Shown here: in pieces, positions 18,084 through 24,465 of the stretch
Layout: each line of letters opens with the position of its first letter
Numbering within the stretch: the stretch's first letter is position 1
DNA from: Nitrospirota bacterium
GTDB lineage: Bacteria; Nitrospirota; Thermodesulfovibrionia; Thermodesulfovibrionales; JdFR-88
Reading direction: 5' to 3'
Assembly: GCA_021789735.1 (NCBI GenBank)
Contig: JAJYJB010000037.1
Span: forward strand, 1 to 24,465
Length of the DNA stretch: 24,465 nt
Position numbers and translations under genes: made by a program
The notes under the pieces: generated by a model
What the model was told of the DNA's origin: nothing
What the model saw: only the letters and a program-made list of their open reading frames with translations
Database searches by the model: none

Positions 18084-18902
18084 CTAAACCTTCTCCATGC
18101 TTTCGTCCACGGCTTCCGCGGCGAAAGATTTTTTGCTTGCCTGATACAGCTCGAAGGCCTCGCTGGCCGTGGCCCCCTTGTGCACGATGGCCCTGACCGC
18201 CTTCATCATTCCGCCGGGGCTGTCGCTCTGGAATATGTTTCTTCCCATGTCCACGCCCCTGGCCCCGGCCCGAATGGCCTCCTCGGTCATCCTGAGGGCG
18301 TCTATCTCCGGCAGTTTCTTGCCTCCGGCTATGACGATGGGCACGGGACATCCCTCCACTACCTTGTGGAAGTCCTCACAGTAATAGGTCTTGACGAAGT
18401 TGGCCCCTATCTCCGCGGCCATCCTGCACGCAAGCCCCAGGTACCTGGCGTCGCGCGCCATCTCCTTGCCCACCGCGGTTATGGCCAGCACGGGCATGCC
18501 GTACCTCTGTGCCTCGTTCACCAGCCTGCCCAGATTTGATATGGTCCTGTCCTCGTTTTTTGCCCCTACAAATATGGACATGCCCACCCCGGATGCGTTC
18601 AGCCTCAGGGCCTCTTCCATGGATATGATGATGTCCTCATTGGACAGCTCGCCCAGGATGCTTGGCCCGCCCGAGACCCTCAGGCACACGGACGTCTTTG
18701 TTGCAGGGTCTATGGATGTCCTTAAAATGCCCCTGGTCACGAAGAGGCAGTCCGCAAGGGGGACAAGCGGGGTGATGTTTTTCATGTCCCTGAGCCCGGT
18801 CGTTGGGCCCTGGAAATAGCCGTGGTCCACGGCAAGCATGACCGTCCTGCCGGTCTTGGGGCTGAATATCCCTGAAAGCCTGTTTTTTATGCCGAAGTCC
18901 AT
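18084..18902 (-). CDS. LsrF-like class I (Schiff-base) aldolase
   Basis: A 272-aa DeoC/FbaB-class aldolase most like E. coli LsrF (a thiolase in AI-2 breakdown). Shared stretches include VMLAVDHGYFQGPTTGL, CLFVTRGILR, GELSNED, FVKTYYCED, CPVPIVIAGGKKLPE and RGVDMGRNIFQSD. K171 in VKTYY is the expected Schiff-base lysine. It lacks about 30 N-terminal residues relative to E. coli LsrF. No other lsr genes are near; instead a zinc dehydrogenase follows. A sugar-phosphate or aminosugar aldolase role, or a relative of the archaeal-type shikimate enzyme AroA', is possible. The ATG is preceded by GGAGGAGGG at 8 bases. Confidence 0.88.
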   Translation of the reverse strand: MDFGIKNRLSGIFSPKTGRTVMLAVDHGYFQGPTTGLRDMKNITPLVPLADCLFVTRGILRTSIDPATKTSVCLRVSGGPSILGELSNEDIIISMEEALRLNASGVGMSIFVGAKNEDRTISNLGRLVNEAQRYGMPVLAITAVGKEMARDARYLGLACRMAAEIGANFVKTYYCEDFHKVVEGCPVPIVIAGGKKLPEIDALRMTEEAIRAGARGVDMGRNIFQSDSPGGMMKAVRAIVHKGATASEAFELYQASKKSFAAEAVDESMEKV

Positions 18903-18943
18903 GGAGTTTTCCCTCCTCCTTTGCCCGCAAAATGGATTAACTG

Positions 18944-18972
18944 AGTATATGAAAAAGGGGCATATCTGTCAA
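18944..18972 (-). promoter_or_regulatory. Near-consensus sigma70 promoter of the aldolase operon
   Basis: On the minus strand, TTGACA (18967-18972) is followed after exactly 17 bases by TATACT (18944-18949). Transcription should start near 18937, giving a leader of about 35 bases with a strong ribosome site. This is the best promoter in the window. Confidence 0.8.
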
Positions 18973-19211
18973 TTTTTCCGCCGGGCGGCCAGCGATTCCG
19001 CAAATATCTCACGGAAGGAGCCTCAGTGGGAGGGGAAAGGGTGTTTTAAATCTGGAGCAGTTTCGGGATGTCCTAATTTAAGGCAACTTGGGGGTGGGAA
19101 AAGCGAAAATCTGGGCCAAAAGGAAAGACTGCCCCCTTTCCGGGATTGCCCGAAACATTGGATGTGAATGGAACTTCGCGGTGCTGCAGCTTACAGCGTG
19201 GGGGATCCAGA
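18973..19211. other. Gene-free stretch between aldolase promoter and transposase
   Basis: No coding frame looks real. One end of the insertion sequence must lie in or near this stretch, but I could not identify a convincing terminal inverted repeat. Confidence 0.5.
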
Positions 19212-20459
19212 TCAGGGAGAGCGGCTAGTGTGGCACAGTCCGGCCGTCAGGGCGTGCGCCAGATAGAGCTTCGTATGAGCATTTCTGATGACGGTCTTAA
19301 GGTTTAGATTGATGAACGCATGGAAAAGGTTATAGGCCAGCATCATCGTCAGCCAGAACGCCTCTATAGCCCTCGCAGTATGCTTGTAAACATGGTTGGC
19401 GCGCCAATAGGTAGCCAGCTCATTGAAGGCCCTGTTTTCGATGTCCCATCTTTTGTGCGCGATTTTGACAAATGTCTCTGTCTGAATAAAGTTTTTTGGC
19501 AGTGTGGTGACCCACATCCACTCCGACACACGCTCCGTTGTTTGTCCTGTCATTTGCCGTTGGAGGACCGCCGTCTCGATTGAACGGACGACACGTACTT
19601 CCCTTCCAAGGGATGTCCAGGAGGCGAAGCCCTCTACATCCCAGCATTTTCTTGAGACGTTTTTTTGCTGAAAAACTACTGGCTGCTGCTGACTGAAAAT
19701 ACCCATGGCATCCTGCAATAAATTCCTGCGATCATCCTTTAAAACCGCGATCACGTGCTTGCGATGTGCTGTGACGGCTTTAAAGAAAGGCGCCCGTGCA
19801 TACAGGCCGTCTGCGATTACAACGTCAAAAGCCCTTGGATAGTTCAGAAATATCCGCTCCAATAGCCGTATGGCGGCGGAAATTTCGTCTTCCCCCGGCA
19901 TTTGAGGCTCAAGGTCCAGAAGAAGCGTAAAATCCTTGCAAAGCAGTGCTGCCATAACATGTCGGTGATAATACTGGGTCGTGCTGCCCCTGGAAGTCTT
20001 TATCTCCCGATGGAGGCATCCACAACAGCAACGCAAATAGCTGGCGCTCGACTCGTGCCCGTCAACAACCAGCGCAAACTGATTGTCTCCACAGGCTGGA
20101 CGCAAAACTTTATTACGCTTTAACCGGCTGTAGAGATCCCGCAAAATAGCGCGAAAAGCATCGCAGTCTATCGAACTGAAGACAGTGCCTATTGCATCCG
20201 CACTGGGCAGGCTGCCGTTAATCCATTTTTTCCAGAAAAGATTGCCCGCTGTTTGCTCAAGTGCATTAAGACTTCCCATCTGTGCCAGCGCCATCACCAG
20301 TGCACTGCCGGCAATCACAGACGTCTTGATCCGGGGGCGAGTGCGCCCGTCCCGAATGCCTTTCAACTGCGCATTCAGACCGTACACCTTGTCAGAGTAT
20401 CGCAGGAGCCTTCTAAGAATCCCCGCGATTCTCTTTCTTGCCAGAGATAACTCGTTCAA
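19212..20459 (-). CDS. DDE transposase (IS4-superfamily-like)
   Basis: A 415-aa transposase with a plausible DDE triad: D133 in [10 protein letters not shown]217 in VVIADGLYA and E341 in [17 protein letters not shown], the last resembling the YREK-type helix of IS4-like enzymes. The N-terminal 120 residues are basic and probably bind the ends. The TTG start has GGAG 8 bases upstream and lies inside the end of the DUF6788-like gene, a 47-base overlap. Codon choice (ATC and CGC rather than ATA and AGG) differs from the host genes, which fits recent arrival. No frameshift or stop was seen, so it may be active. The exact IS family is not assigned. Confidence 0.85.
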   Translation of the reverse strand: MNELSLARKRIAGILRRLLRYSDKVYGLNAQLKGIRDGRTRPRIKTSVIAGSALVMALAQMGSLNALEQTAGNLFWKKWINGSLPSADAIGTVFSSIDCDAFRAILRDLYSRLKRNKVLRPACGDNQFALVVDGHESSASYLRCCCGCLHREIKTSRGSTTQYYHRHVMAALLCKDFTLLLDLEPQMPGEDEISAAIRLLERIFLNYPRAFDVVIADGLYARAPFFKAVTAHRKHVIAVLKDDRRNLLQDAMGIFSQQQPVVFQQKNVSRKCWDVEGFASWTSLGREVRVVRSIETAVLQRQMTGQTTERVSEWMWVTTLPKNFIQTETFVKIAHKRWDIENRAFNELATYWRANHVYKHTARAIEAFWLTMMLAYNLFHAFINLNLKTVIRNAHTKLYLAHALTAGLCHTSRSP

Positions 20460-20757
20460 GGCACTGCTCCGAAATAGTGTCTATATACTTCATTATCTCT
20501 TTATAGGTCTTAACCCACTTGGCGGCGTCCTTCTCCATCTCCCGCGGCACAATGATCATCTTCCTGGCCCCTTTGTGCCGTACAGACAGATACCACGACA
20601 CGTGCTTTTCACCCTTCGTGCATTTGCAGCCCTTCTTGCCGCAGGTCCTGGCCATTTTCACTAAGGACCCGGCTATAAAGGGCTCTTCGTGAAGCAGCTT
20701 GGCGGCCTTTGAGCGCGCCTCGCGCTCTTTTTCCGGCAGATATCCGCGATGTCTCAT
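20413..20757 (-). CDS. DUF6788-like small basic protein of the insertion sequence
   Basis: A 114-aa basic protein. It has [17 protein letters not shown] followed by GEKHVSWYL, a Cys-rich pattern typical of the short DUF6788 proteins often found beside transposase genes, and then a helical tail ([18 protein letters not shown]). It may bind DNA or regulate transposition; this is not established. The frame is open further upstream, but the ATG at 20757 has AAAGGAGGG 6 bases before it and is the clear start. It overlaps the transposase start by 47 bases. Confidence 0.8.
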   Translation of the reverse strand: MRHRGYLPEKEREARSKAAKLLHEEPFIAGSLVKMARTCGKKGCKCTKGEKHVSWYLSVRHKGARKMIIVPREMEKDAAKWVKTYKEIMKYIDTISEQCLERVISGKKENRGDS

Positions 20758-20770
20758 AAAGACCCTCCTT

Positions 20771-20811
20771 TCTGATATAAATAATAATATCAGAAATAGA
20801 AAAAAAGTCAA
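20771..20811 (-). promoter_or_regulatory. IS promoter overlapped by a palindrome
   Basis: On the minus strand, TTGACT (20806-20811) and TATTAT (20784-20789) are separated by 16 bases. TCTGATAT (20771-20778) and ATATCAGA (20787-20794) form an 8-bp inverted repeat across the -10 region, as an operator would. Confidence 0.6.
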
Positions 20812-20837
20812 GCAAAATCTTCGAATACGATTTTGCT
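20811..20837. repeat. 9-bp hairpin upstream of the IS promoter
   Basis: AGCAAAATC (20811-20819) pairs perfectly with GATTTTGCT (20829-20837) around a nine-base loop. It abuts the -35 box and could be a protein site or a block on incoming transcription. Confidence 0.5.
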
Positions 20838-20933
20838 CGATTGGTTACCTGTCCAAAAAAACGGTGGACTTCTATGATGTTAGGAACGACGCTTAGGACT
20901 TATTACGGAATTGCTGTGTACGGTTAATGTGGG

Positions 20934-20960
20934 AAAAACAAGCCCCAGGAAAAGCCTTGT
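20934..20960 (-). terminator. Possible terminator of the TMTC-like gene
   Basis: On the minus strand ACAAG pairs with CTTGT around a 13-base loop and is followed by five T (plus-strand A at 20934-20938). It begins about 17 bases after the gene's stop. The stem is only 5 bp. Confidence 0.35.
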
Positions 20961-20976
20961 GTGGGTAATAATTATT

Positions 20977-22734
20977 TCAAAAGCCCAATTTTCTTAAAGA
21001 CTGACAGCCATCCTCATCTCCCATGTTGCAAGCCTTCCAGAAATCAGAGGCTGCAAGTTCATTGCGGCCTGTTTCCATATATACAGTCCCCCTGTCAACA
21101 TATATAAAAGCGAAGTTTGGGTTCAAAAGAATGGCTTTACTGAAATCCGCCAGCGCCACTTCATATTGCCGCATCTGGATTGATACTATCCCCATGTTCG
21201 TGTAGGTCTCAAAGGATGAGGGCCGTAAAGTGCCGGCCTTTTCATAAGCAGCTTCAGAAAGTTTAAAATTGCCCATTTTCGCTAAAACTTCGCCCAAATT
21301 AAAATAAGCTCTGAAAAAAACCGGATCGAGAGCTATTGCCTTGTTATAATCGGTAACGGCTCTTCCGGCTTGATCTGTTTTTTCAAAAGCATTCCCCCTG
21401 TCATAATAAGCAACTGCGATTCTGCCCGGTTCCTTCCGGATGACATAATTCCAGAAGACGATGCTGTTTTTCCAGACGCCTATCTGCCGGAAGGTGAGGT
21501 AGGACATGGAGAGGGCGGCAAGGAGGGCGGCAGAAGCGGCCGCCGCCTTCAGTAGGCGTTCCCTTTTAAAGGTGCCCGCTTTTTCCCATGTCCAGGCCGC
21601 TGCAACACCGGCGAGGAGAAACGGGCCGAGGCTTGGCAGATAGGCGTACCTGTCTGCTATCCAGTGGTCGTTTACCTGGACGATGCCTATGACCGGCAGC
21701 AGGGTGATAATGAAATACCCCCAGCAGGCAAGCCATATCTTTTGTTTTTTTGCTTTAAACAGGCAAAAGGCCGTCGCCGCCAAAACAAGGGCTGCAGACA
21801 GGAAATACTCAGGTGACAGGAAAGACACGTTTTTGGGGTACGGATAGTAAGGGATCAGGTTAACTGGCAGGGCCATTTTCCAGAGGTAAAGGGCAAGGGA
21901 CCTGGCCGCCACCAGCGCGCGATGGGAAACAGGCATTGATTTTAAAGTAACTATCTTTCCGTTTTTTGCCATAAGGGTCAGCCCCGACACAAGGCCGCTT
22001 AAAACAATAAACGGCATCTTTTCGGCAAACGCGGTCCTGAAGGACCTCAGGGAAAAAATCCTGCCAAAGGGAAACCAGTCCATCACCAGAAGGACGAGCG
22101 GCAGGCTGACCGCCATGGGCTTGCTCATCAGCGCCATGGCGAAAAAAAACAGCGAAAGAAGGTGCTGCCTGGCAAAGTAACGGGGCCTTTCAAAAGGGCC
22201 GGCAGCATATCCCGTGTAGGCAAGAAGGGAAAGCAGAAAAAACAGGCCGTAAAGCACGTCCTTCCTCTCAGCCGCCCAGGCCACGGACTCCACATGAAGC
22301 GGATGGAGCCCAAAGAGAAGCCCCGTGGCAACGCCCGCTATCAGTTTTCCCTTGCCCTCCAGAAAACCGGCACGCCCCCCTTTTCCCTCCCACACTTCGA
22401 TAAGCCTTACGGCAAGGACCGTGACCAGAAATACGTTTGCCGAGTGCAGGACAATGTTCGTAAGGTGATAACCCACGGGGTTCAGCCCCCAGACCGCGTA
22501 ATCCAGGGCGTGGGAGATCCATGTGAGCGGATACCAGTTGGAAAAGTCGAAATTGGAAAAGGCCCACTTCAGAAATGACAGGCCAAATGAACGTATACGG
22601 GGGTTTTTGTAGATGAACTTGCTGTCGTCATAGTTGATAAACCCGTTTTGAAGCGTGCGCAGATAAACCACAAAGGCCGCCGCCGCCACCATCACGCCAA
22701 GCAGGCACTCGGTTTTCTTCCAAGTCTTTTTCAT
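20977..22734 (-). CDS. TMTC-like membrane glycosyltransferase with C-terminal TPRs (copy 1)
   Basis: A 585-aa GT-C-type membrane protein of the bacterial TMTC/O-mannosyl or O-GlcNAc transferase-like group. The N-terminal part has the acidic NYDD motif in FINYDDSKF, then NWYPLTWISHALDYAVWGLN, GYHLTNIVLHSAN, GLHPLHVESVAWAAERKDVL and MSKPMAVSLPLVLLVMDWFP, with about ten membrane spans. Residues from about 425 hold three or four TPR units, and the end reads KACNMGDEDGC. The start MKKTWKK at 22734 is preferred over an upstream GTG at 22758. A near-identical copy lies 42 bases upstream. Substrate unknown. Confidence 0.85.
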   Translation of the reverse strand: MKKTWKKTECLLGVMVAAAAFVVYLRTLQNGFINYDDSKFIYKNPRIRSFGLSFLKWAFSNFDFSNWYPLTWISHALDYAVWGLNPVGYHLTNIVLHSANVFLVTVLAVRLIEVWEGKGGRAGFLEGKGKLIAGVATGLLFGLHPLHVESVAWAAERKDVLYGLFFLLSLLAYTGYAAGPFERPRYFARQHLLSLFFFAMALMSKPMAVSLPLVLLVMDWFPFGRIFSLRSFRTAFAEKMPFIVLSGLVSGLTLMAKNGKIVTLKSMPVSHRALVAARSLALYLWKMALPVNLIPYYPYPKNVSFLSPEYFLSAALVLAATAFCLFKAKKQKIWLACWGYFIITLLPVIGIVQVNDHWIADRYAYLPSLGPFLLAGVAAAWTWEKAGTFKRERLLKAAAASAALLAALSMSYLTFRQIGVWKNSIVFWNYVIRKEPGRIAVAYYDRGNAFEKTDQAGRAVTDYNKAIALDPVFFRAYFNLGEVLAKMGNFKLSEAAYEKAGTLRPSSFETYTNMGIVSIQMRQYEVALADFSKAILLNPNFAFIYVDRGTVYMETGRNELAASDFWKACNMGDEDGCQSLRKLGF

Positions 22735-22776
22735 TGTCCGGTGTCTATCGGGCCCCACAATAAAAAACCCGGCCTT

Positions 22777-24465
22777 TCAGTCCCCTTTCAATCCCATCTT
22801 CCGCAAAGCCTCGCATCCGTTTCCGTCCCCCATGCTGCAGGCCCTCCGGAAATCCAAGGCCGCAAGCTCCCTGCGCCCGGTTGCCATAAACACTTTGCCC
22901 AGGGTTAAATACAGTCTTGGGACATTATGGTTTAAAAGGATGGCTTTATTATAAAAAGTTAATGCTTTCCCCATTCGTCCCATGTTCTCAAATAAAAGTC
23001 CCATATTGGCATATGGTTTGAAATCCGATGGGTCAAGGGCGATTGCCTGATTATAGTCGGCAATGGCCCTGCCGGTCTGTCCCAATGCTTGAAAAGCAAC
23101 CCCCCGGTCATTGTAAGCGGTCGCAAAAGATGGTTTCAGTGCAATCGCCCTGCTGTATTCCGCGATGGCAAGGCCGGGACGGCCGGTCTTGGCCAGAGCT
23201 CCGCCTAAATTGTAATAAGCTTTGAAGCCGTCCGGGTGCATGGCTATTGCCTTGTTGAAATCCTCGATCGCCATGTTCATGTGTCCCATTTTTTCAAAAG
23301 CAGCGCCCCGGTTATTGTAAGCAACTGCGATTCTGCCCGGTTCCTTCCGGATGACATAATTCCAGAAGACGATGCTGTTTTTCCAGACGCCTATCTGCCG
23401 GAAGGTGAGGTAGGACATGGAGAGGGCGGCAAGGAGGGCGGCAGAAGCGGCCGCCGCCTTCAGTAGGCGTTCCCTTTTAAGGGTGCCCGCTTTTTCCCAT
23501 GTCCAGGCCGCTGCAACACCGGCGAGGAGAAACGGGCCGAGGCTTGGCAGATAGGCGTACCTGTCTGCCATGGATTGGTTCCCCACCTGGACGATGCCTA
23601 TGACCGGCAGCAGGGTGGTAATGAAATACCCCCAGCAGGCAAGCCATATCTTTTGTTTTTTTGCTTTAAACAGGCAAAAGGCCGTCGCCGCCAAAACAAG
23701 GGCTGCAGGCAGGAAATACTCAGGTGACAGGAAAGACACGTTTTTGGGGTACGGATAGTAAGGGATCAGGTTAACTGGCAGGGCCATTTTCCAGAGGTAA
23801 AGGACATACGACCTGATTGCCACCAGTGTGCGCACATTAAGAGGCGCAAAATGCGAGGATTTTATAGTCCCCCTTTGCGCCATAAGGGTCAGCACGGAGG
23901 CGCCGGCGCTTAAAACAATAAACGGAATCTTTTCGGCAAATGCGGCCACGAAGGACCTCAGGGAAAAAATCCTGCCAAAGGGAAACCAGTCCAGCACCAG
24001 AAGGATGAGCGGCAGGCTGACCGCCATGGGCTTGCTCATCAGCGCCATGGCGAAAAAAAACAGCGAAAGAAGGTACTGCCTGGCAAAGTAACGGGGCCTT
24101 TCAAAAGGAACGGCAGCATATCCCGTGTAGGCAAGAAGGGAAAGCAGGAAAAACAGGCCGCAAAGCACGTCCTTCCTCTCAGCCGCCCAGGCCACGGACT
24201 CCACATGAAGCGGATGCAGACCAAAGAGCAACCCCGCGGTTAACCCCGCTATCAGCTTCCCCCGCCCCTCCAGAAAAACGGCCCGCCCCCCTTTTCCCTC
24301 CCACACTTCGATAAGCCTTACGGCAAGGACCGTGACCAGAAATGTGTTTGCCGAGTGCAGGACAATGTTCGTAAGGTGATAACCCACGGGGTTCAGCCCC
24401 CAGACTGCGTAATCCAGGGCGTATGATATCCAGGTGAGCGGATGCCAATTATAAAAATGAAAGCC
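22777..24465 (-). CDS. TMTC-like membrane glycosyltransferase with C-terminal TPRs (copy 2, 5' end outside window)
   Basis: A paralogue of the neighbouring gene. Its frame stays open to the window edge, where the last codons read NWHPLTWISYALDYAVWGLN, matching the upstream part of copy 1. The N-terminal NYDD region is therefore off the window. The membrane core (for example 23331-24390) aligns with copy 1 at a constant offset of 1911 bases without indels and is nearly identical in long stretches. The C-terminal tail differs: about five TPR units (AYNNRGAAFEKMGHMNMAIE, AYYNLGGALAKTGRPGLAIA, AYNDRGVAFQALGQTGRAIA) against three or four in copy 1. It ends GNGCEALRKMGLKGD. Confidence 0.88.
   Translation of the reverse strand, partial: GFHFYNWHPLTWISYALDYAVWGLNPVGYHLTNIVLHSANTFLVTVLAVRLIEVWEGKGGRAVFLEGRGKLIAGLTAGLLFGLHPLHVESVAWAAERKDVLCGLFFLLSLLAYTGYAAVPFERPRYFARQYLLSLFFFAMALMSKPMAVSLPLILLVLDWFPFGRIFSLRSFVAAFAEKIPFIVLSAGASVLTLMAQRGTIKSSHFAPLNVRTLVAIRSYVLYLWKMALPVNLIPYYPYPKNVSFLSPEYFLPAALVLAATAFCLFKAKKQKIWLACWGYFITTLLPVIGIVQVGNQSMADRYAYLPSLGPFLLAGVAAAWTWEKAGTLKRERLLKAAAASAALLAALSMSYLTFRQIGVWKNSIVFWNYVIRKEPGRIAVAYNNRGAAFEKMGHMNMAIEDFNKAIAMHPDGFKAYYNLGGALAKTGRPGLAIAEYSRAIALKPSFATAYNDRGVAFQALGQTGRAIADYNQAIALDPSDFKPYANMGLLFENMGRMGKALTFYNKAILLNHNVPRLYLTLGKVFMATGRRELAALDFRRACSMGDGNGCEALRKMGLKGD

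Larger units (their letters stand above)
19212..20811 (-). mobile_element. Insertion sequence, core (ends undefined)
   Basis: The extent given covers the transposase, the companion gene and their promoter. True ends lie outside it, probably between 18973-19211 and 20812-20970. No significant terminal inverted repeat or target duplication could be found by eye. Confidence 0.7.

Noticed and set aside
18084..18902. AI-2 degradation (lsr) operon
   Set aside because: Only an LsrF-like enzyme is present; no lsrK, lsrG, lsrR or transporter genes are nearby.
19068..20901. GTCCTAA (19070-19076) and TTAGGAC (20893-20899) as IS terminal inverted repeats
   Set aside because: Only 7 bp match and flanking bases do not. 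A 7-bp match between two regions of this size is expected by chance.

Overview
The window is a GC-rich stretch from a Gram-negative bacterium that makes Kdo lipopolysaccharide and hopanoids. It carries a complete Kdo set (kdsB, kdsA, kdsD, kdsC), two hopanoid side-chain genes (hpnJ, hpnK), a c-type cytochrome and a haem O synthase. Host genes use ATA (Ile) and AGG (Arg) codons heavily despite the high GC content. This, with the gene content, is compatible with a Nitrospirota-like or deltaproteobacterial lineage. That placement is inference; no rRNA or tRNA gene was seen.

Layout. 160-1409 (minus): haem O synthase and a small monohaem cytochrome c. 1686-2237 (plus): an exported DUF2147 protein, convergent with a stand-alone Smr-domain protein (2300-2602, minus). 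2783-5647 (plus): hpnJ, hpnK and a four-helix EamA/SMR-like transporter, a partial hopanoid head-group module. 5648-6006: a gene-free gap with a large folded element (5777-5914) and the promoter of the next operon. 6007-15427 (plus): a tightly packed run kdsB-pyrG-kdsA-kdsD-kdsC-pgsA-plsY, then a large TPR/zinc-finger membrane protein, a DUF4388 protein with a pseudopilin-like tail, and queC. 15537-16418 (plus): long-form hisG. 16592-16924 (minus): a small membrane protein. 17020-18902 (minus): an LsrF-like class I aldolase and a zinc-dependent dehydrogenase behind a near-consensus sigma70 promoter. 19212-20757 (minus): an insertion sequence with a DDE transposase and a DUF6788-like companion. 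20977-24465 (minus): two tandem TMTC-like membrane glycosyltransferase/TPR paralogues, the second running off the window.

The middle of the window is mainly envelope biogenesis: Kdo synthesis, CTP supply for CMP-Kdo and CDP-diacylglycerol, phospholipid head group and acyl transfer, and hopanoid decoration. The parts most worth a second look are the three-stem element at 5777-5914, the DUF4388/pseudopilin fusion with its TPR/zinc-finger neighbour, the aldolase-dehydrogenase pair that has no lsr genes around it, the recurrent -10 boxes placed 6-11 nt before start codons, and the recently duplicated TMTC-like genes.
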